From Arsenophonus fragariae (GTDB lineage: Bacteria > Pseudomonadota > Gammaproteobacteria > Enterobacterales > Enterobacteriaceae), in contig JBDPYZ010000004.1 of the NCBI GenBank assembly GCA_047291315.1, positions 1 to 64,000 of the forward strand: DNA of 64,000 nucleotides, read 5' to 3'. Below the pieces are notes generated by a model that did not search any database, was not told the origin of the DNA, and was given only the letters and a program-made list of their open reading frames with translations. This document shows positions 45,714 through 56,640 of this stretch, piece after piece. Within the stretch, counting starts at the first letter, position 1; each line of letters opens with the position of its first letter. The translations under genes were made by a program, and so were the position numbers.

Positions 45714-46712
45714 TTGAATAGTAAGAAGATCATACTAACAAGCTATGAATCTTCATCTGCTGAAGCAAAAAATTCGCAATTTCATATTACTTACGACGCA
45801 GATATGAATTTCTCCCTTGGCACTGCTATCTCTATCTATTCGATTTTACATTTTAATAAAAATTATACATTTCACTTTTATATCTTCACTGATATGATTT
45901 CTGAATGCAAACTGAAAAAATATGATGAACTAACAAAATCATATAATACAAAAATAACAATATTACTCATCGATACTCTATAGCTAGAAAAATAACCAAC
46001 AAATAAATTATGGTCTCATGCAATCTATTTTCGCCTTATTATTTCAAATTATTTTCACCATAAAATAAATATAATATAATATAATATTTAGATTCAAAAA
46101 TTATTTGTTCTGGTAATATATCAAAATTATTCACCAACAATTTAGGCCAACATATTATTGCTGCTGTTGCTGACCGAAACGAATATCTATGGAAAAAACG
46201 GTAAGAAATACTATCAACACCAGAAATAGCCAATAGATACTCTAACTAAAGAGTTATGCTGATCGATACTGATAAGTGGCATAAAATAAGATCACTTAAA
46301 AACAATAAATATATTATTTGATGACAAGCTAAACGAAAAATTTATATTTTATGATCAGAATACATTGAATATATCACTGGTAAATAAAGTTTTATTTTTA
46401 GAAAAAACATTTAATACCCAATTTAGCATTAATTATGAATTTAAAAATAAAACATTATTTCCTATGATTGATAATATAAAATTCATTCATTATATTCGCT
46501 AAAATAAACAATGGAATAATTAGTCTGAATATCCTAGCACGCATCTCTTTATTACAATAAAAGAAAAATCCCCTTGGAAAACTATCCCGATTATTGCAGC
46601 ACCAACATCGAATAAATATAGATATGCATCTAAGTATATATTTAATAAAAAATACATCAAATAACTATTAAATTATCTCTATTATTTTATTATTAAAGCC
46701 TTACATAAATAA
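45714..46712 (+). pseudogene. Glycosyltransferase family 8 (WaaJ/RfaJ type LPS core), broken
   Basis: FHITYDADMNFSLGTAISIY with SILHFNKNYTFHFYIFTDMI is the GT8 N-terminus. After stops comes LWSHAIYFRL, then a DKLNEKFIFYDQNTLNISL piece, then FIHYIR, KSPWKT and a basic tail ending KALHK. The order matches LPS outer-core glucosyl/galactosyl transferases of the WaaJ family, which carry DxD plus C-terminal HYTG and SPWK motifs. More than five stops. Confidence 0.85.
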
Positions 46713-46736
46713 AAAATAGAAAATGATAGAAATTCT

Positions 46737-46784
46737 AAAAAAGGGATAATTGCTATTTGATAATAGATGATCATCCCTTTTTAT
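46737..46784. terminator. Hairpin with flanking A and T runs
   Basis: AAAAAGGGAT and ATCCCTTTTT pair across a 27-base middle and have T runs on both strands. It lies between the GT8 remnant and the convergent aldo/keto reductase remnant and could have served both. Confidence 0.55.
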
Positions 46785-46849
46785 AGTTAAAATTTTCAAC
46801 TAGATAGATATAGAAAATATTTTCAATTTAATCTACTTTCAGTAATCTA

Positions 46850-47772
46850 TATATTTAAATTGCACTCTGGCAAATGTTAAATTAATGGCTCTCACAAAAC
46901 TTTCAACCTGAGCAACGGTAGTTGCACTAGCAATCGGTACGGTGATTCCATTAAAAGCCATTAACCAGACAAATGCAACTTCTGCTAATGTAGCTTGATG
47001 AACATCAGCAACTACCTACAACCCCTTAAGAATTTTTTTCACCTCTTTAATTAAGATATTTATCGATATAACTTTTCCTAGAACTATTATTTAAGTCACT
47101 TTGACAACGATATTTTTCGGTTAAAAAACCAGATGCCAAACTATATAATAAGTGACAACACCAATATCTTCTTTGATATAGAGTTCTTTCAACTTATCAT
47201 CAAAAATGGCGCGATCGTTCCTGTTGTAATACTTGATAACGCCATAAACTCTGATTATCCGCGACATCTAACACTGTTTTTAATTACCCTGCATCCAAAT
47301 TTGAGGCGCCTATAGCACGAATTTTGCCAATTGTTAAAAGCTTCTGATAAGCATTTAACGTCTCTTAATATGATGTATTTATATCAGCCAATGGTAAAAC
47401 TAGAGATCAATGTAATCTATTTGTAAACACCTAAATGATTCCTCAACCGCATTTATAATCCAGCGAGCAGAAAGTCCTCCCTTACCTAATGAACCTAAAT
47501 CTGCGCCCACTTTGGTAAAAATAACTAATTTATCTCTGGCAATTGAATGTTAGTTAGCCAGTTTTCAATGATAGTTTCAGATTCTCCACCTCGATCACCT
47601 GCTGCCCAACTTGAATAAACATTTGCCGTATCAATTGCAACTAAAAAGTTATTATAGAAAGCATCTAAGATGGTAAAGCTCTCTTTTTCATTGATAGTCT
47701 AGCCAAATACATCACCACCAAAACAAGTGGAGGAATAACAAATCCTGTTAAACCTAACCTACGCAATTGCAT
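46850..47772 (-). pseudogene. Aldo/keto reductase, broken
   Basis: MQLRRLGLTGFVIPPLVLVV, a stop, INEKESFTILDAFYNNFLVA, IDTANVYSSWAAGDRGGESE, TIIENWL, KGGLSARWIINAVEES-like text, then the tail LAEVAFVWLMAFNGITVPIA and SATTVAQVESFVRAI. The IDTAxVYSxW and GGESExIIGxWL patterns identify the COG0667 aldo/keto reductases. At least six stops or frameshifts. Confidence 0.85.
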
Positions 47773-47910
47773 ATTTCCACACTTGCTTATTAAATAAAGC
47801 GAATATACTAGCTAGAAGATTTTAGTGTTGTTCTTACTGAAAAATTGTATTTATTAAACTTTAAAGCAGATTTAACTTACAAATATACTACAGTAATTTA
47901 GTTATATTAA

Positions 47911-49343
47911 TTATAACTTACCAATATAGCCTAGTGGCTTCCACCATAAACCACCAATGACGAGCCCAAAAAAAGATTGATCACACTTAATATAAAATCT
48001 ATTTTCCACCATTCAGCTAAGGTTGTATAACCAGAACCAAAATAATCGGCGCGATACCTGTGGAATAATGTGTTAGCGACATCATTAATGATGAAGAGAA
48101 AGGCAGGATCAAACCGAGCAACATAGGTGGAGCCCCCAATGCTAATCTGGCAATAAAAAATGCCGCAAACATTGCCATAATATGTGCTGTGGTGCTGGCA
48201 AAAAAGTAACGAGAATATACATATATCAAAACAAGTAACAATGTACCACCAACCCAGCCAATCCCTAAATGATCAATAGCGTATCCAACTTATTTGAGAA
48301 AACCAATTAGTCAATCCAAGCTTACTTAAGAAAGATGCCATCATAACCAATGCAGAGAACCAAGTAATTGTGTCCCATGCCACCTTAGTTTTCAAAATAT
48401 CATCCCAAGCTAACACGCCTGTACAAAGTAAAACGGAAAGACCAATAAATGCCTCGGCCTTAGGGTTAATAGTAAAAGCACTACCGAAAATAAGCGCAGA
48501 CACACTAGCCCACATCAGCAACAGCATGACAAATACCGCTAAAGTAATTTTTTCTGCTGATGAAATAGGCCCTAACTTCTGTAATTTTTGCTTAGCGAAA
48601 TTCGGCGCATCTGAATTTACTTTAATTTCAGGCGGATAAATCCAATAAATAATTAATGGCATAATTAATAACGAAATAATGCCTGGTATAAAAGCGGTTA
48701 TTTACCCACATTCCGCAACTGATCTCAAATGTAAGTGTTGTATTTTCCATGATCAAACTGACAAGGTGCGGTTGCGGTAATAAACATCGCATATGTAATA
48801 GAATTGATATTAAAATTAACCAATGAAAGATAACGGCCAATTTTTTGTGAGCTACCTGATTCTGGATCAGAGACGAAACTATTTGAAATTGAGCTCATTA
48901 TAGGATAAATAATCCCACCAGCACGTGCAATATTGCTTGGTGTAACTGGTGCTAATATTGTCTCTGCAATCGCCAATAAATACGCAATACCTAAAGAAAT
49001 AAAATAATAACCAATATGTGCACCTAATCCTGTCTTATTTAAACTAATAGAAATCATTATTGAAATACCTATCAACCAAATAAGTTGATTTTAAAAACTA
49101 CTCAATACATGATTAATTGCTTCCTTCGGATTATTGGGATTAGTTACTCCCGTAATAGCAATTAAGGCAATTACGATAATGGAAATTGCAACTATTGGTA
49201 AAGCTTTACCTATGATAGCTATAATAGTCCCAATAAAAAGTACAAATAATTCCGTCAGGAGCGGGAATAATAAACCAGATGATGAGAGTGATTGTAATAA
49301 CAATTATGATTGGTAAAGGTTTGAGCGGGGAAAATTTATCCAT
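47911..49343 (-). pseudogene. DASS family dicarboxylate/citrate transporter, broken
   Basis: MDKFSPLKPLPIIIVITITL opens the gene, followed by a stop. Long hydrophobic fragments continue in several frames: NIARAGGIIYPIMSSISNSF with SDPESGSSQKIGRYL (the SNT-like first signature), FAKQKLQKLGPISSAEKITL, WDTITWFSALVMMASFLSKL, SLMMSLTHYSTGIAPIIL and the end WWKPLGYIGKL. This is the divalent anion:sodium symporter family (CitT/YbhI-like). Substrate cannot be told. Confidence 0.85.
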
Positions 49344-49854
49344 ATTTTATTATCCAATTGGTTAAATATATTTACACAAGAAATAATTAACAACTTATAA
49401 ATAAAAAATTCCTCTACAAATCATACAACTACTTATTATATAAATTTATAAATGAGTAACTATATTTATTAGTTATCAAGCTTAATAATAAACATTAATT
49501 TATAATTCTATTAAATTATCTAACTTATTCTTTAATTTTTACTTTTTTATTGTGAATAATAAGTTATTTTCATATATTAAGACTATGATATGTATTATAA
49601 AAATTACAATAAATTTCATTTATTAATACACGGTGAAGAAATATTTCTATTCTTATCTCTTAATGATAATCGTAATATAGGAAAGCAATCATAATTGTAG
49701 TTTAATTTTATCGAATAACAAATAAGTTTATTTGTTTTATTAAAAAATAAAAAATCTATTCAAAATGAGAATTACTTTATAAAATATAAAATTAAAATCA
49801 CAAAAAATATAAGCAAATAAATTTGCTCACTTACACTAATCCAAAGCTAATAAA
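49344..49854. other. AT-rich spacer between gnd and the DASS remnant
   Basis: Long runs of A/T with nothing recognisable on either strand. The region is longer than most gaps in the intact parts of the window. Confidence 0.5.
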
Positions 49855-49887
49855 GATGGTCTTTAATATTAATGATAAAGACCATCC
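49855..49887 (-). terminator. Hairpin after gnd
   Basis: GATGGTCTTTA and TAAAGACCATC pair across a 10-base loop just past the gnd stop. The minus-strand 3' side is followed by TTATTAG rather than a long U tract, so it is a moderate terminator candidate. Confidence 0.6.
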
Positions 49888-49910
49888 AATATGATTTTAT
49901 ATCAATTTAG

Positions 49911-51329
49911 CTACACTTGTTTCTCTAACCATTCGGTATGAAAAATACCTTCTTTATCAATCCGTTTATAAGTATGTGCGCCAAAATAATCACGTTGTGC
50001 CTGAATTAAATTTGCCGGTAAAACAGAAGAGCAATAACTATCATAATAAGAAATTGCTGCCGTAAGCGTTGGTAGAGGAATACCATTTTGTATACCAAAA
50101 CAGACAATATCTCGTAATGATTGTTGATATTCATCTATAATATTTTTAAAATAGGGTGCTAACATCAAGTTTGCTAAAGATGGGTTTTGGCTATACGCAT
50201 CGGTAATTTTTTGCAAAAATTGAGCTCTAATGATACAGCCAGCGCGGAAAATCCTGGCAATTTCACCATAATTTAGCTGCCATTGATATTCATCAGATGC
50301 AGCCTTTAATTGCTGAAAACCTTGTGCATATGAAACAATTTTACCTAAATAAAGTGCTCGACGAACCTTTCCAATAAATTCCTGCTTATCACCTTTAAAT
50401 AAATTAACGACCGGCCCAGACAATATTTTTGCTGCCACCACCCGCTGTGCTTTTAAAAAAGAGAGATAACGGGCAAATACCGATTCAGTAATAAGTGTAA
50501 CAGGTACTCCCAAGTCTAAGGCACTTTGACTGGTCCATTTTCCCGTTCCTTTATTAACCGCTTCATCCAATATAACATCAATCAAATAACTACCGGTTTC
50601 GTCTTCTTTCTTACGAAAAATATCCGCCGTAATTTCGATTAGATAACTACTTAATTCACCTTTATTCCATTCAGTAAAAATATCGGCCAATTCTTCATTA
50701 TTTAACTTTAATGCGTTTTTGAGTATTGAATAAACTTCAGAAATAAGCTGCATATCACCATACTCGATGCCATTATGTACCATTTTTACATAATGACCAG
50801 CACCATCAGGACCAATATAGCTTACACAGGGCTCACCATCAGCCTTAGCCGCAATTTGTTTCAAGATAGGCGCCACTAAGTCATAAGCCTGCTTCTGCCC
50901 ACCAGGCATTATAGAAGGCCCTTTTAATGCGCCTTCTGCACCACCAGAAACACCGGTTCCAATAAAGTTAAACCCTTGCGTTGAAAGTTCTTGATTACGT
51001 CGAATAGTATCCTGAAAATAAGTATTACCACCATCAATTAAGATATCACCTTTATCCAGATAAGGTGTTAATGAAGCTATGGTTTTATCTGTTGCCTCAC
51101 CTGCTTTTACCATTAATAAAATCCGGCGTGGTTTTTCTAATGAATCAACAAATTCCTTAATCGTATGACAGGGGATTAATTTTCTATCAGGATTTTTTTT
51201 GATCACTTCAGCGGTTTTTTCTTTAGAACGATTAAAAATCGAAACAGAATAACCCTTATTTTCAATATTGAGTGCTAAATTACGCCCCATGACAGCCATA
51301 CCAACCACTCCAATTTGTTGTTTTGACAT
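49911..51329 (-). CDS. gnd: 6-phosphogluconate dehydrogenase (decarboxylating)
   Basis: 472 residues from the ATG at 51329 (a TTG one codon earlier is less likely; E. coli 468). It oxidises 6-phosphogluconate to ribulose-5-phosphate with NADPH. The Rossmann start IGVVGMAVMGRNLALNIENK, the ILIDGGNTYFQDTIRRNQEL segment, the active-site block GTGVSGGAEGALKGPSIMPG and VKMVHNGIEYGDMQLISEVY with catalytic Lys, and the LIQAQRDYFGAHTYKRIDKE end are all intact. It stands alone, bounded by eroded DNA on its 3' side. Confidence 0.97.
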   Translation of the reverse strand: MSKQQIGVVGMAVMGRNLALNIENKGYSVSIFNRSKEKTAEVIKKNPDRKLIPCHTIKEFVDSLEKPRRILLMVKAGEATDKTIASLTPYLDKGDILIDGGNTYFQDTIRRNQELSTQGFNFIGTGVSGGAEGALKGPSIMPGGQKQAYDLVAPILKQIAAKADGEPCVSYIGPDGAGHYVKMVHNGIEYGDMQLISEVYSILKNALKLNNEELADIFTEWNKGELSSYLIEITADIFRKKEDETGSYLIDVILDEAVNKGTGKWTSQSALDLGVPVTLITESVFARYLSFLKAQRVVAAKILSGPVVNLFKGDKQEFIGKVRRALYLGKIVSYAQGFQQLKAASDEYQWQLNYGEIARIFRAGCIIRAQFLQKITDAYSQNPSLANLMLAPYFKNIIDEYQQSLRDIVCFGIQNGIPLPTLTAAISYYDSYCSSVLPANLIQAQRDYFGAHTYKRIDKEGIFHTEWLEKQV

Positions 51330-51562
51330 CAAAAACTCCTGCCTACTAATTCATTACCCACGGTTAACGAGAAGATATATTTTTACATATTAATATATTA
51401 ACTTACTCTATAGTTTGATGATAGTAATTTTATACCTTTAAGATCAGGATATTTCGGGTAAAAACTATTAAAAAAACGTTATTATATTGAAATTTTTGTT
51501 CAAAGTGCCCATTATTCTAAAGGTCGGCATGAACCGTCATATTAGAAGGTAAAATAAATTTT

Positions 51563-53152
51563 ATGGAATGGATCTCTGATCCTACGATATGGGCGGGGCT
51601 TCTCACCCTTATCGTACTCGAAATCGTGCTTGGCATTGATAATTTAGTCTTTATCGCTATCTTAGCTGATAAATTACCGGCTAAATTACGGAATAAAGCA
51701 AGAGTAACCGGTTTAACATGCGCACTATTTATGCGTATTATCTTATTGTTTAGTCTAACTTTACTCGTTTCCTTAACCAATCCTATCATTAACATTTGGG
51801 GTCACCCATTTAGCGCTCGGGATATTCTAATTCTTGGTGGTGGGCTTTTTCTACTTTTTAAAGCCACTATGGAGCTTAATGAACGGTTAGAAGGTAAAGA
51901 TAAACAATCTGGCAAACAACGCAAAACGGCAAAATTCTGGGCTGTTGTAGCACAAGTAATTGTATTAGATGCTGTTTTTTCGCTTGATTCAGTAATTACT
52001 GCCATTGGCATGATTGAACACATTGGCATTATGATTACAGCGGTCACTATTGCTATGATCTTAATGATTATCGCTAGTAAAGCATTAACAATGTTCGTTA
52101 ATACCCATCCAACTATTGTTATTCTCTGTCTAAGTTTCTTACTTATGATCGGTTTCAGCTTAGTAGCTGAAGGATTTGGTTATTTGATACCAAAAGGCTA
52201 TTTATACGCCGCTATTGGTTTTTCTATTATGATCGAATCTCTTAATCAATTCGCATCATTTAATCGACGCCGTTTTTTGAAAGGAACCAAATCACTGCGA
52301 GAAAGAACCGCTGAAGCAGTATTGCGAGTTTTAGATGGTCAACATGAACGCGCTGAATTAGATCATCACACCTCTGATTTGATCGCTGATAATAATGGCA
52401 TTTTTGATCCGCAAGAACGACAAATGATTGTTCGTTTATTAGGATTCGCCCAACGCAATGTTAGTAGTATTATGACTTCGCGTCATGACGTTGAATATAT
52501 TGATATCAGCAAGACTGCGGATAATCTACTTTCACTGTTAGAAAAAACACCACATACACGTCTTGTTGTTACGGATGAATTAATAAGCGATGAGCCTGTC
52601 GGGGTTATACACGTTATTGACATATTAAATCAACAATTAAAAAAGCAAAAACTTAACTTACATGCTCTAATTACTCAACCATTGATTTTCCCTGAAGGTT
52701 TATCACTACTTCAAGCATTGGAGCAATTTCGTAAAGCTCATACCCATTTTGCCTTTATTGTTGATGAATTTGGCTCTGTCGAAGGGATTGTTACGCTGAC
52801 AGATATTATGGAAACTATTGCCGGTAATATGCCAATCAGTGAAGAAGAGGTGGATTCTCGTCATGATATTCAACAATTAGAGGATATCCGTTGGGTTGCT
52901 AATGGCTTTATGCCTTTAGAAGATCTTATCCTTTATGTACCAATTACTCTTGATGAAAAACGTGAATATGAGACGATTGCTGGATTATTAATGGAGCATT
53001 TACAACGAATGCCTGTTGTTGGTGAACGCATCAAAATTGAAAATTGGATCTTTGAACCCTTGGAAGTAACCAGCCACCGTCTTAAAAAGGTATTAATCAC
53101 CCCCATGCAACTGGCTAAAAATGACGTTAAACAAAATATTACCTTAACATAA
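51563..53152 (+). CDS. yegH: TerC-like membrane protein with CBS and CorC/HlyC domains (YegH)
   Basis: 529 residues (527 in E. coli). The N-terminal seven-span TerC domain (about 1-240) has IVLEIVLGIDNLVFIAILAD and VVLDAVFSLDSVITAIGM, the acidic motifs typical of TerC. A pair of CBS domains (about 300-430) and a CorC_HlyC transporter-associated domain (about 440-520, TFIVDEFGS-like AFIVDEFGSVEGIVTLTDI nearby) follow. Its substrate is unproven; TerC proteins have been tied to Mn2+ or other metal efflux. The yegH/asmA-dcd-udk order is conserved. GAAGG-like sequence precedes the start. Confidence 0.92.
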   Translation: MEWISDPTIWAGLLTLIVLEIVLGIDNLVFIAILADKLPAKLRNKARVTGLTCALFMRIILLFSLTLLVSLTNPIINIWGHPFSARDILILGGGLFLLFKATMELNERLEGKDKQSGKQRKTAKFWAVVAQVIVLDAVFSLDSVITAIGMIEHIGIMITAVTIAMILMIIASKALTMFVNTHPTIVILCLSFLLMIGFSLVAEGFGYLIPKGYLYAAIGFSIMIESLNQFASFNRRRFLKGTKSLRERTAEAVLRVLDGQHERAELDHHTSDLIADNNGIFDPQERQMIVRLLGFAQRNVSSIMTSRHDVEYIDISKTADNLLSLLEKTPHTRLVVTDELISDEPVGVIHVIDILNQQLKKQKLNLHALITQPLIFPEGLSLLQALEQFRKAHTHFAFIVDEFGSVEGIVTLTDIMETIAGNMPISEEEVDSRHDIQQLEDIRWVANGFMPLEDLILYVPITLDEKREYETIAGLLMEHLQRMPVVGERIKIENWIFEPLEVTSHRLKKVLITPMQLAKNDVKQNITLT

Positions 53153-53198
53153 CCGCGCTTATCATGGCGCGTTAAATTTACTATGTAATTTCATAAAA

Positions 53199-55022
53199 TT
53201 AATTTTGCGATTTAACTTCTTTTTCTAACCAACTATCTAGGGCTTTTTTAGCTTGCAATTGAAACTCGTCACGTAGCAATTTTACAATATTCAATTGATA
53301 TTGTAAATTTTCCCACTTACCATAAATACGCAGAGGAATAGCCATTTTTTTTAGTTTACTAATAATAGTATCATCCCCATGCCAGCTCTTATTGATGCTA
53401 ACCAGTAATCTCACGTCTGCGGATTTCTTCGCTAAATTTAGCCAACCTTTACCATCGATACGAATAGCTTCAGAAGCAGTAACCAAATTTGAGAACGACA
53501 ACATACCTTTATTAAGTTTTGAATCAACGTTTAAATTTTCAATCTGAGTATTATCTTCAAGATTTTGGGGAGTATCAATTTTATCTGTTAGGCGTGAAAA
53601 AGCATGTTGGATCAGTGAAGCTATATTTAACCCTGTTAATTTTGCATTGGACAATATCACATTAGCATTACCGGACCAAAAATTTAGCACAGCAAATTTA
53701 CCATAACCTGCCCCTGATAAATCTGCCTCTAATATCAATGAACCATCTAGTTTAGTAGGCATGTTAAATGCTTGAAGTAAAGGAGCCAACTTAACATTAT
53801 TAAACTTGGGTTTAGCAGTGACAATAACCGGACTATTTTCATAATTTAAGCTAATAGGAAGTTCAAAACTTCCACCTAATAATCGACCTTCGAGCTGACT
53901 AATATCTAATAACGCTTTTTTATTGGTTATCTTAGACTTGAAGGTATCAACAAATAAACCTCGATATATGAGTTTATCGGCAGAAATTGTTGCTTGAAAT
54001 GGAAATTGCTTTAAATAACTTAAATCATAATTATCGGTTTTAGCTGTCGCAATAACAGGCTTAGCACTTATTTGAGGAGATATCTTTGTCTCTGTCAAGG
54101 GTTGTAATAAGGGTTGCCAACCTAAAATCTTATCTAGATCCAGTTTAGTGGACGCAATATTTAATTGATAATCTGGCGATTTACCTAAATGAGCAACTAG
54201 ATTTCCAGTTAAATTATTATCATTAACATTAATAACTAAATTGGAAAGGGTTAATATCTGTTGTTGATCACGCAAATAATTAAACAATAAAGTCACATTG
54301 CCGCTAATTCCACCTGTTGGTAAATTAATACCACTAATTTTATATTCTAATTGATTAATTTCGCCAGCGATTTGATGTGGATAATCGGCAATATTTAGCT
54401 TACTTTTTAAAGAAAAAGTTAGATCTTGCTGATTTTTACTAAAATTGCTACTAAAGTTAACGCTAATAAAATGATCATCTTCTCTTCTCAGCGACAACAT
54501 AATATTACGCATATTTAACTGGGTATCATTATCCAACTGCAAAATTAACAAGCTATCAATCAATTTAATTTTATTAATGTCAAATAACCATTTACTATCA
54601 TTATTATTTTTTCTACTAATATGATTAAGGCCTTCTGGGGCAATGGGGGCATCTTGATTTAATTTTGCTTCACTGTCCGGAGTGGCCCGCAAAACTGCAC
54701 CACTGATTACAATCTGCTCAATAGTAAGTTGGTGGAAAATTAACGGCCATAACGAGACATCAAACCGCATGTTATCTGCACTAATGGCAGGCTTAGTCGT
54801 ACCCGGCGCGGTAAGTGAAATTGGCCCAGTAATAATACTTAGCCTGGGCCAAACATGCCAACGCATTTCTCCTTGAAAAACTAAATGATAACCACTTTTT
54901 TGTTCAACTTTATCGATTAAATAGTGACGAAAATCATTAGGATTAACAAGTAACACGAGCGTCGTTAATCCTGCTAAAATAACCACCATCAGGATAGCTA
55001 ATGTTGTTAGAAATCGTTTCAT
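53199..55022 (-). CDS. asmA: AsmA family outer-membrane biogenesis protein
   Basis: 607 residues from the ATG at 55022 (E. coli 617), preceded by GGAGACAGT. Longer starts have no homology. An N-terminal membrane anchor (MKRFLTTLAILMVVILAGLT), then NPNDFRHYLIDKVEQKSGYH, the extended beta-rich periplasmic domain and the conserved SADVRLLVSINKSWHGDD region near the C-terminus. AsmA-like proteins are thought to move phospholipid between the membranes. Divergent genes do not overlap it. Intact. Confidence 0.93.
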   Translation of the reverse strand: MKRFLTTLAILMVVILAGLTTLVLLVNPNDFRHYLIDKVEQKSGYHLVFQGEMRWHVWPRLSIITGPISLTAPGTTKPAISADNMRFDVSLWPLIFHQLTIEQIVISGAVLRATPDSEAKLNQDAPIAPEGLNHISRKNNNDSKWLFDINKIKLIDSLLILQLDNDTQLNMRNIMLSLRREDDHFISVNFSSNFSKNQQDLTFSLKSKLNIADYPHQIAGEINQLEYKISGINLPTGGISGNVTLLFNYLRDQQQILTLSNLVINVNDNNLTGNLVAHLGKSPDYQLNIASTKLDLDKILGWQPLLQPLTETKISPQISAKPVIATAKTDNYDLSYLKQFPFQATISADKLIYRGLFVDTFKSKITNKKALLDISQLEGRLLGGSFELPISLNYENSPVIVTAKPKFNNVKLAPLLQAFNMPTKLDGSLILEADLSGAGYGKFAVLNFWSGNANVILSNAKLTGLNIASLIQHAFSRLTDKIDTPQNLEDNTQIENLNVDSKLNKGMLSFSNLVTASEAIRIDGKGWLNLAKKSADVRLLVSINKSWHGDDTIISKLKKMAIPLRIYGKWENLQYQLNIVKLLRDEFQLQAKKALDSWLEKEVKSQN

Positions 55023-55168
55023 CACTGTCTCCATCAAGGTACCCGGCACCCAAGCAACCAATCAATCACTTCATCTTTAGATAGCTTATTTTCCCTAACC
55101 TAAGAAAATAGAATTATTTTGGTTATAGCATGATTTCAGCGAAACACCGAATTAATTAACTTAAAATA

Positions 55169-55771
55169 TCACAACTTATGATTACTTTTACCATCTTCAC
55201 TAATTCTACTTCCTACCGCACCTTGCTGGTTTTTATATTTTGCGTCCTGACGACGATTATAGGGACGATCAGCTGAACCAGATAAGGCTTCAAAACTTAA
55301 TGCGCCAATAACCATACCCGGCCGTAGTGCTAATGGCAGTTTCCCTGAATTATAAAACTCTAACACAATCTGACCGCACCAACCGGGATCAATACGGTGA
55401 GCAGTAACATGAACCATTAAACCCAAGCGAGCAAGAGAAGAGCGACCATCAAGCCAACCAACAACATTATCAGGTAAGGTGACTGATTCTAAAGTAACCG
55501 CCAATGCTAATTCACCCGGATGTAGAAAAAACGCATCATTATCACTTAAGGTGATTTCATCATTCATCACCCGATCCAACGCAGCATTAACTTCATTTTT
55601 CGGCCCACTAAGATCGATAAAAGGGGCAGTATAACCCTGAAATACTCGAAATTTATTGCCTAAACAAACATCAACAGTTGCCCCATTGATCCGTTCGATT
55701 GATGGGCGTGGTTCAATAACCAATTTCTTTTCATCAAGCCATTTAACTATATCGCGATCACAAAGTCGCAT
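55169..55771 (-). CDS. dcd: dCTP deaminase
   Basis: 200 residues (193 in E. coli, with a few extra at the C-terminus). It deaminates dCTP to dUTP for thymidylate synthesis. MRLCDRDIVKWLDEKKLVIE, INGATVDVCLGNKFRVFQGY, the active-site GRSSLARLGLMVHVTAHRID with Glu/Arg/Ser, and PYNRRQDAKYKNQQGAVGSR are conserved. Intact. Useful because cytidine and uridine salvage are lost nearby. Confidence 0.96.
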   Translation of the reverse strand: MRLCDRDIVKWLDEKKLVIEPRPSIERINGATVDVCLGNKFRVFQGYTAPFIDLSGPKNEVNAALDRVMNDEITLSDNDAFFLHPGELALAVTLESVTLPDNVVGWLDGRSSLARLGLMVHVTAHRIDPGWCGQIVLEFYNSGKLPLALRPGMVIGALSFEALSGSADRPYNRRQDAKYKNQQGAVGSRISEDGKSNHKL

Positions 55772-55847
55772 TTTTCCATCTCCTTGCGAGAATGCCTAAT
55801 CTATATCTATTTATAGATAATTACTGGCAGAAATTCCCCTATTTTAA

Positions 55848-56452
55848 TCAATCGCCCCCGATTTTTTTCCGCCTCGAAGGGGCAATAATATCAGCATATT
55901 GTTTTAATGGCTCAATAAACTGAAAAAATATTGGACAAACTGTTTTAGTATATTGTTCAATAACAGAAGCTAATGTTCGCCCTCGTTCATTTACACCCAG
56001 TTTAATTCTTCTTACTAAGCAAACATCCAGTGATTTATCAACATAAATGGATAAATCCATATTCTTACGTAAAAGCTTATCCGTTAATCATAAAATACCT
56101 TCAATAATAATTACTTTTTTAGGCTGAAAAAAAATAGTCTCACTCTTACGTGTATGCTGAGTATAATCATACTGTGGCACATCAATGCCTTTACCTGTCT
56201 TCAATAATTGAAAATGATAAAAAAGCAGATCATGATCCATTGAGTTTAGATGATCATAATTTACTTTTACTCATTCTTCCATAAGAATATTATGTTGATC
56301 TAGATAATAACAATCCTCAGTAATAACACCAATATTGTGGTCACCCACTTGTGTACATAATTCATGCTAAAACGTTTTCGCAATAAGACTTTACCAGATG
56401 CTGAAGCACCTGATATACCTATAATAGCGCACTTATGTACTGTATCAGCCAT
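55848..56452 (-). pseudogene. udk: Decayed uridine kinase
   Basis: Starts MADTVHKCAIIGISGASASG with Walker A interrupted: the SGK is followed by a frameshift. YDYTQHTRKSETIF-type text and stops follow, then a clean C-terminal block MDLSIYVDKSLDVCLVRRIK, VNERGRTLASVIEQYTKTVC, FFQFIEPLKQYADIIAPSRR. The early P-loop damage and several stops abolish function. Normally it phosphorylates uridine and cytidine. Confidence 0.92.
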
Positions 56453-56640
56453 TTTAAATAACCTGAATTCGAATAAAGGGAATTAATATAATTAAATCTT
56501 ATGATCTCAGCAATTATAAGGGCCTATTTTAGTATCTTCCAGCATTTAAAATTAGGTCTGGCTAATTTTTATAACGAGACCTAAGAATAATTATTACCTC
56601 ATATTTATTTTCAATCAATAAGCCATGGGATTAATAAAAT

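Noticed and set aside
45714..45983. Short intact glycosyltransferase gene
   Set aside because: The 89-residue frame is only the N-terminal piece; the rest of a GT8 enzyme follows in broken frames to 46712.
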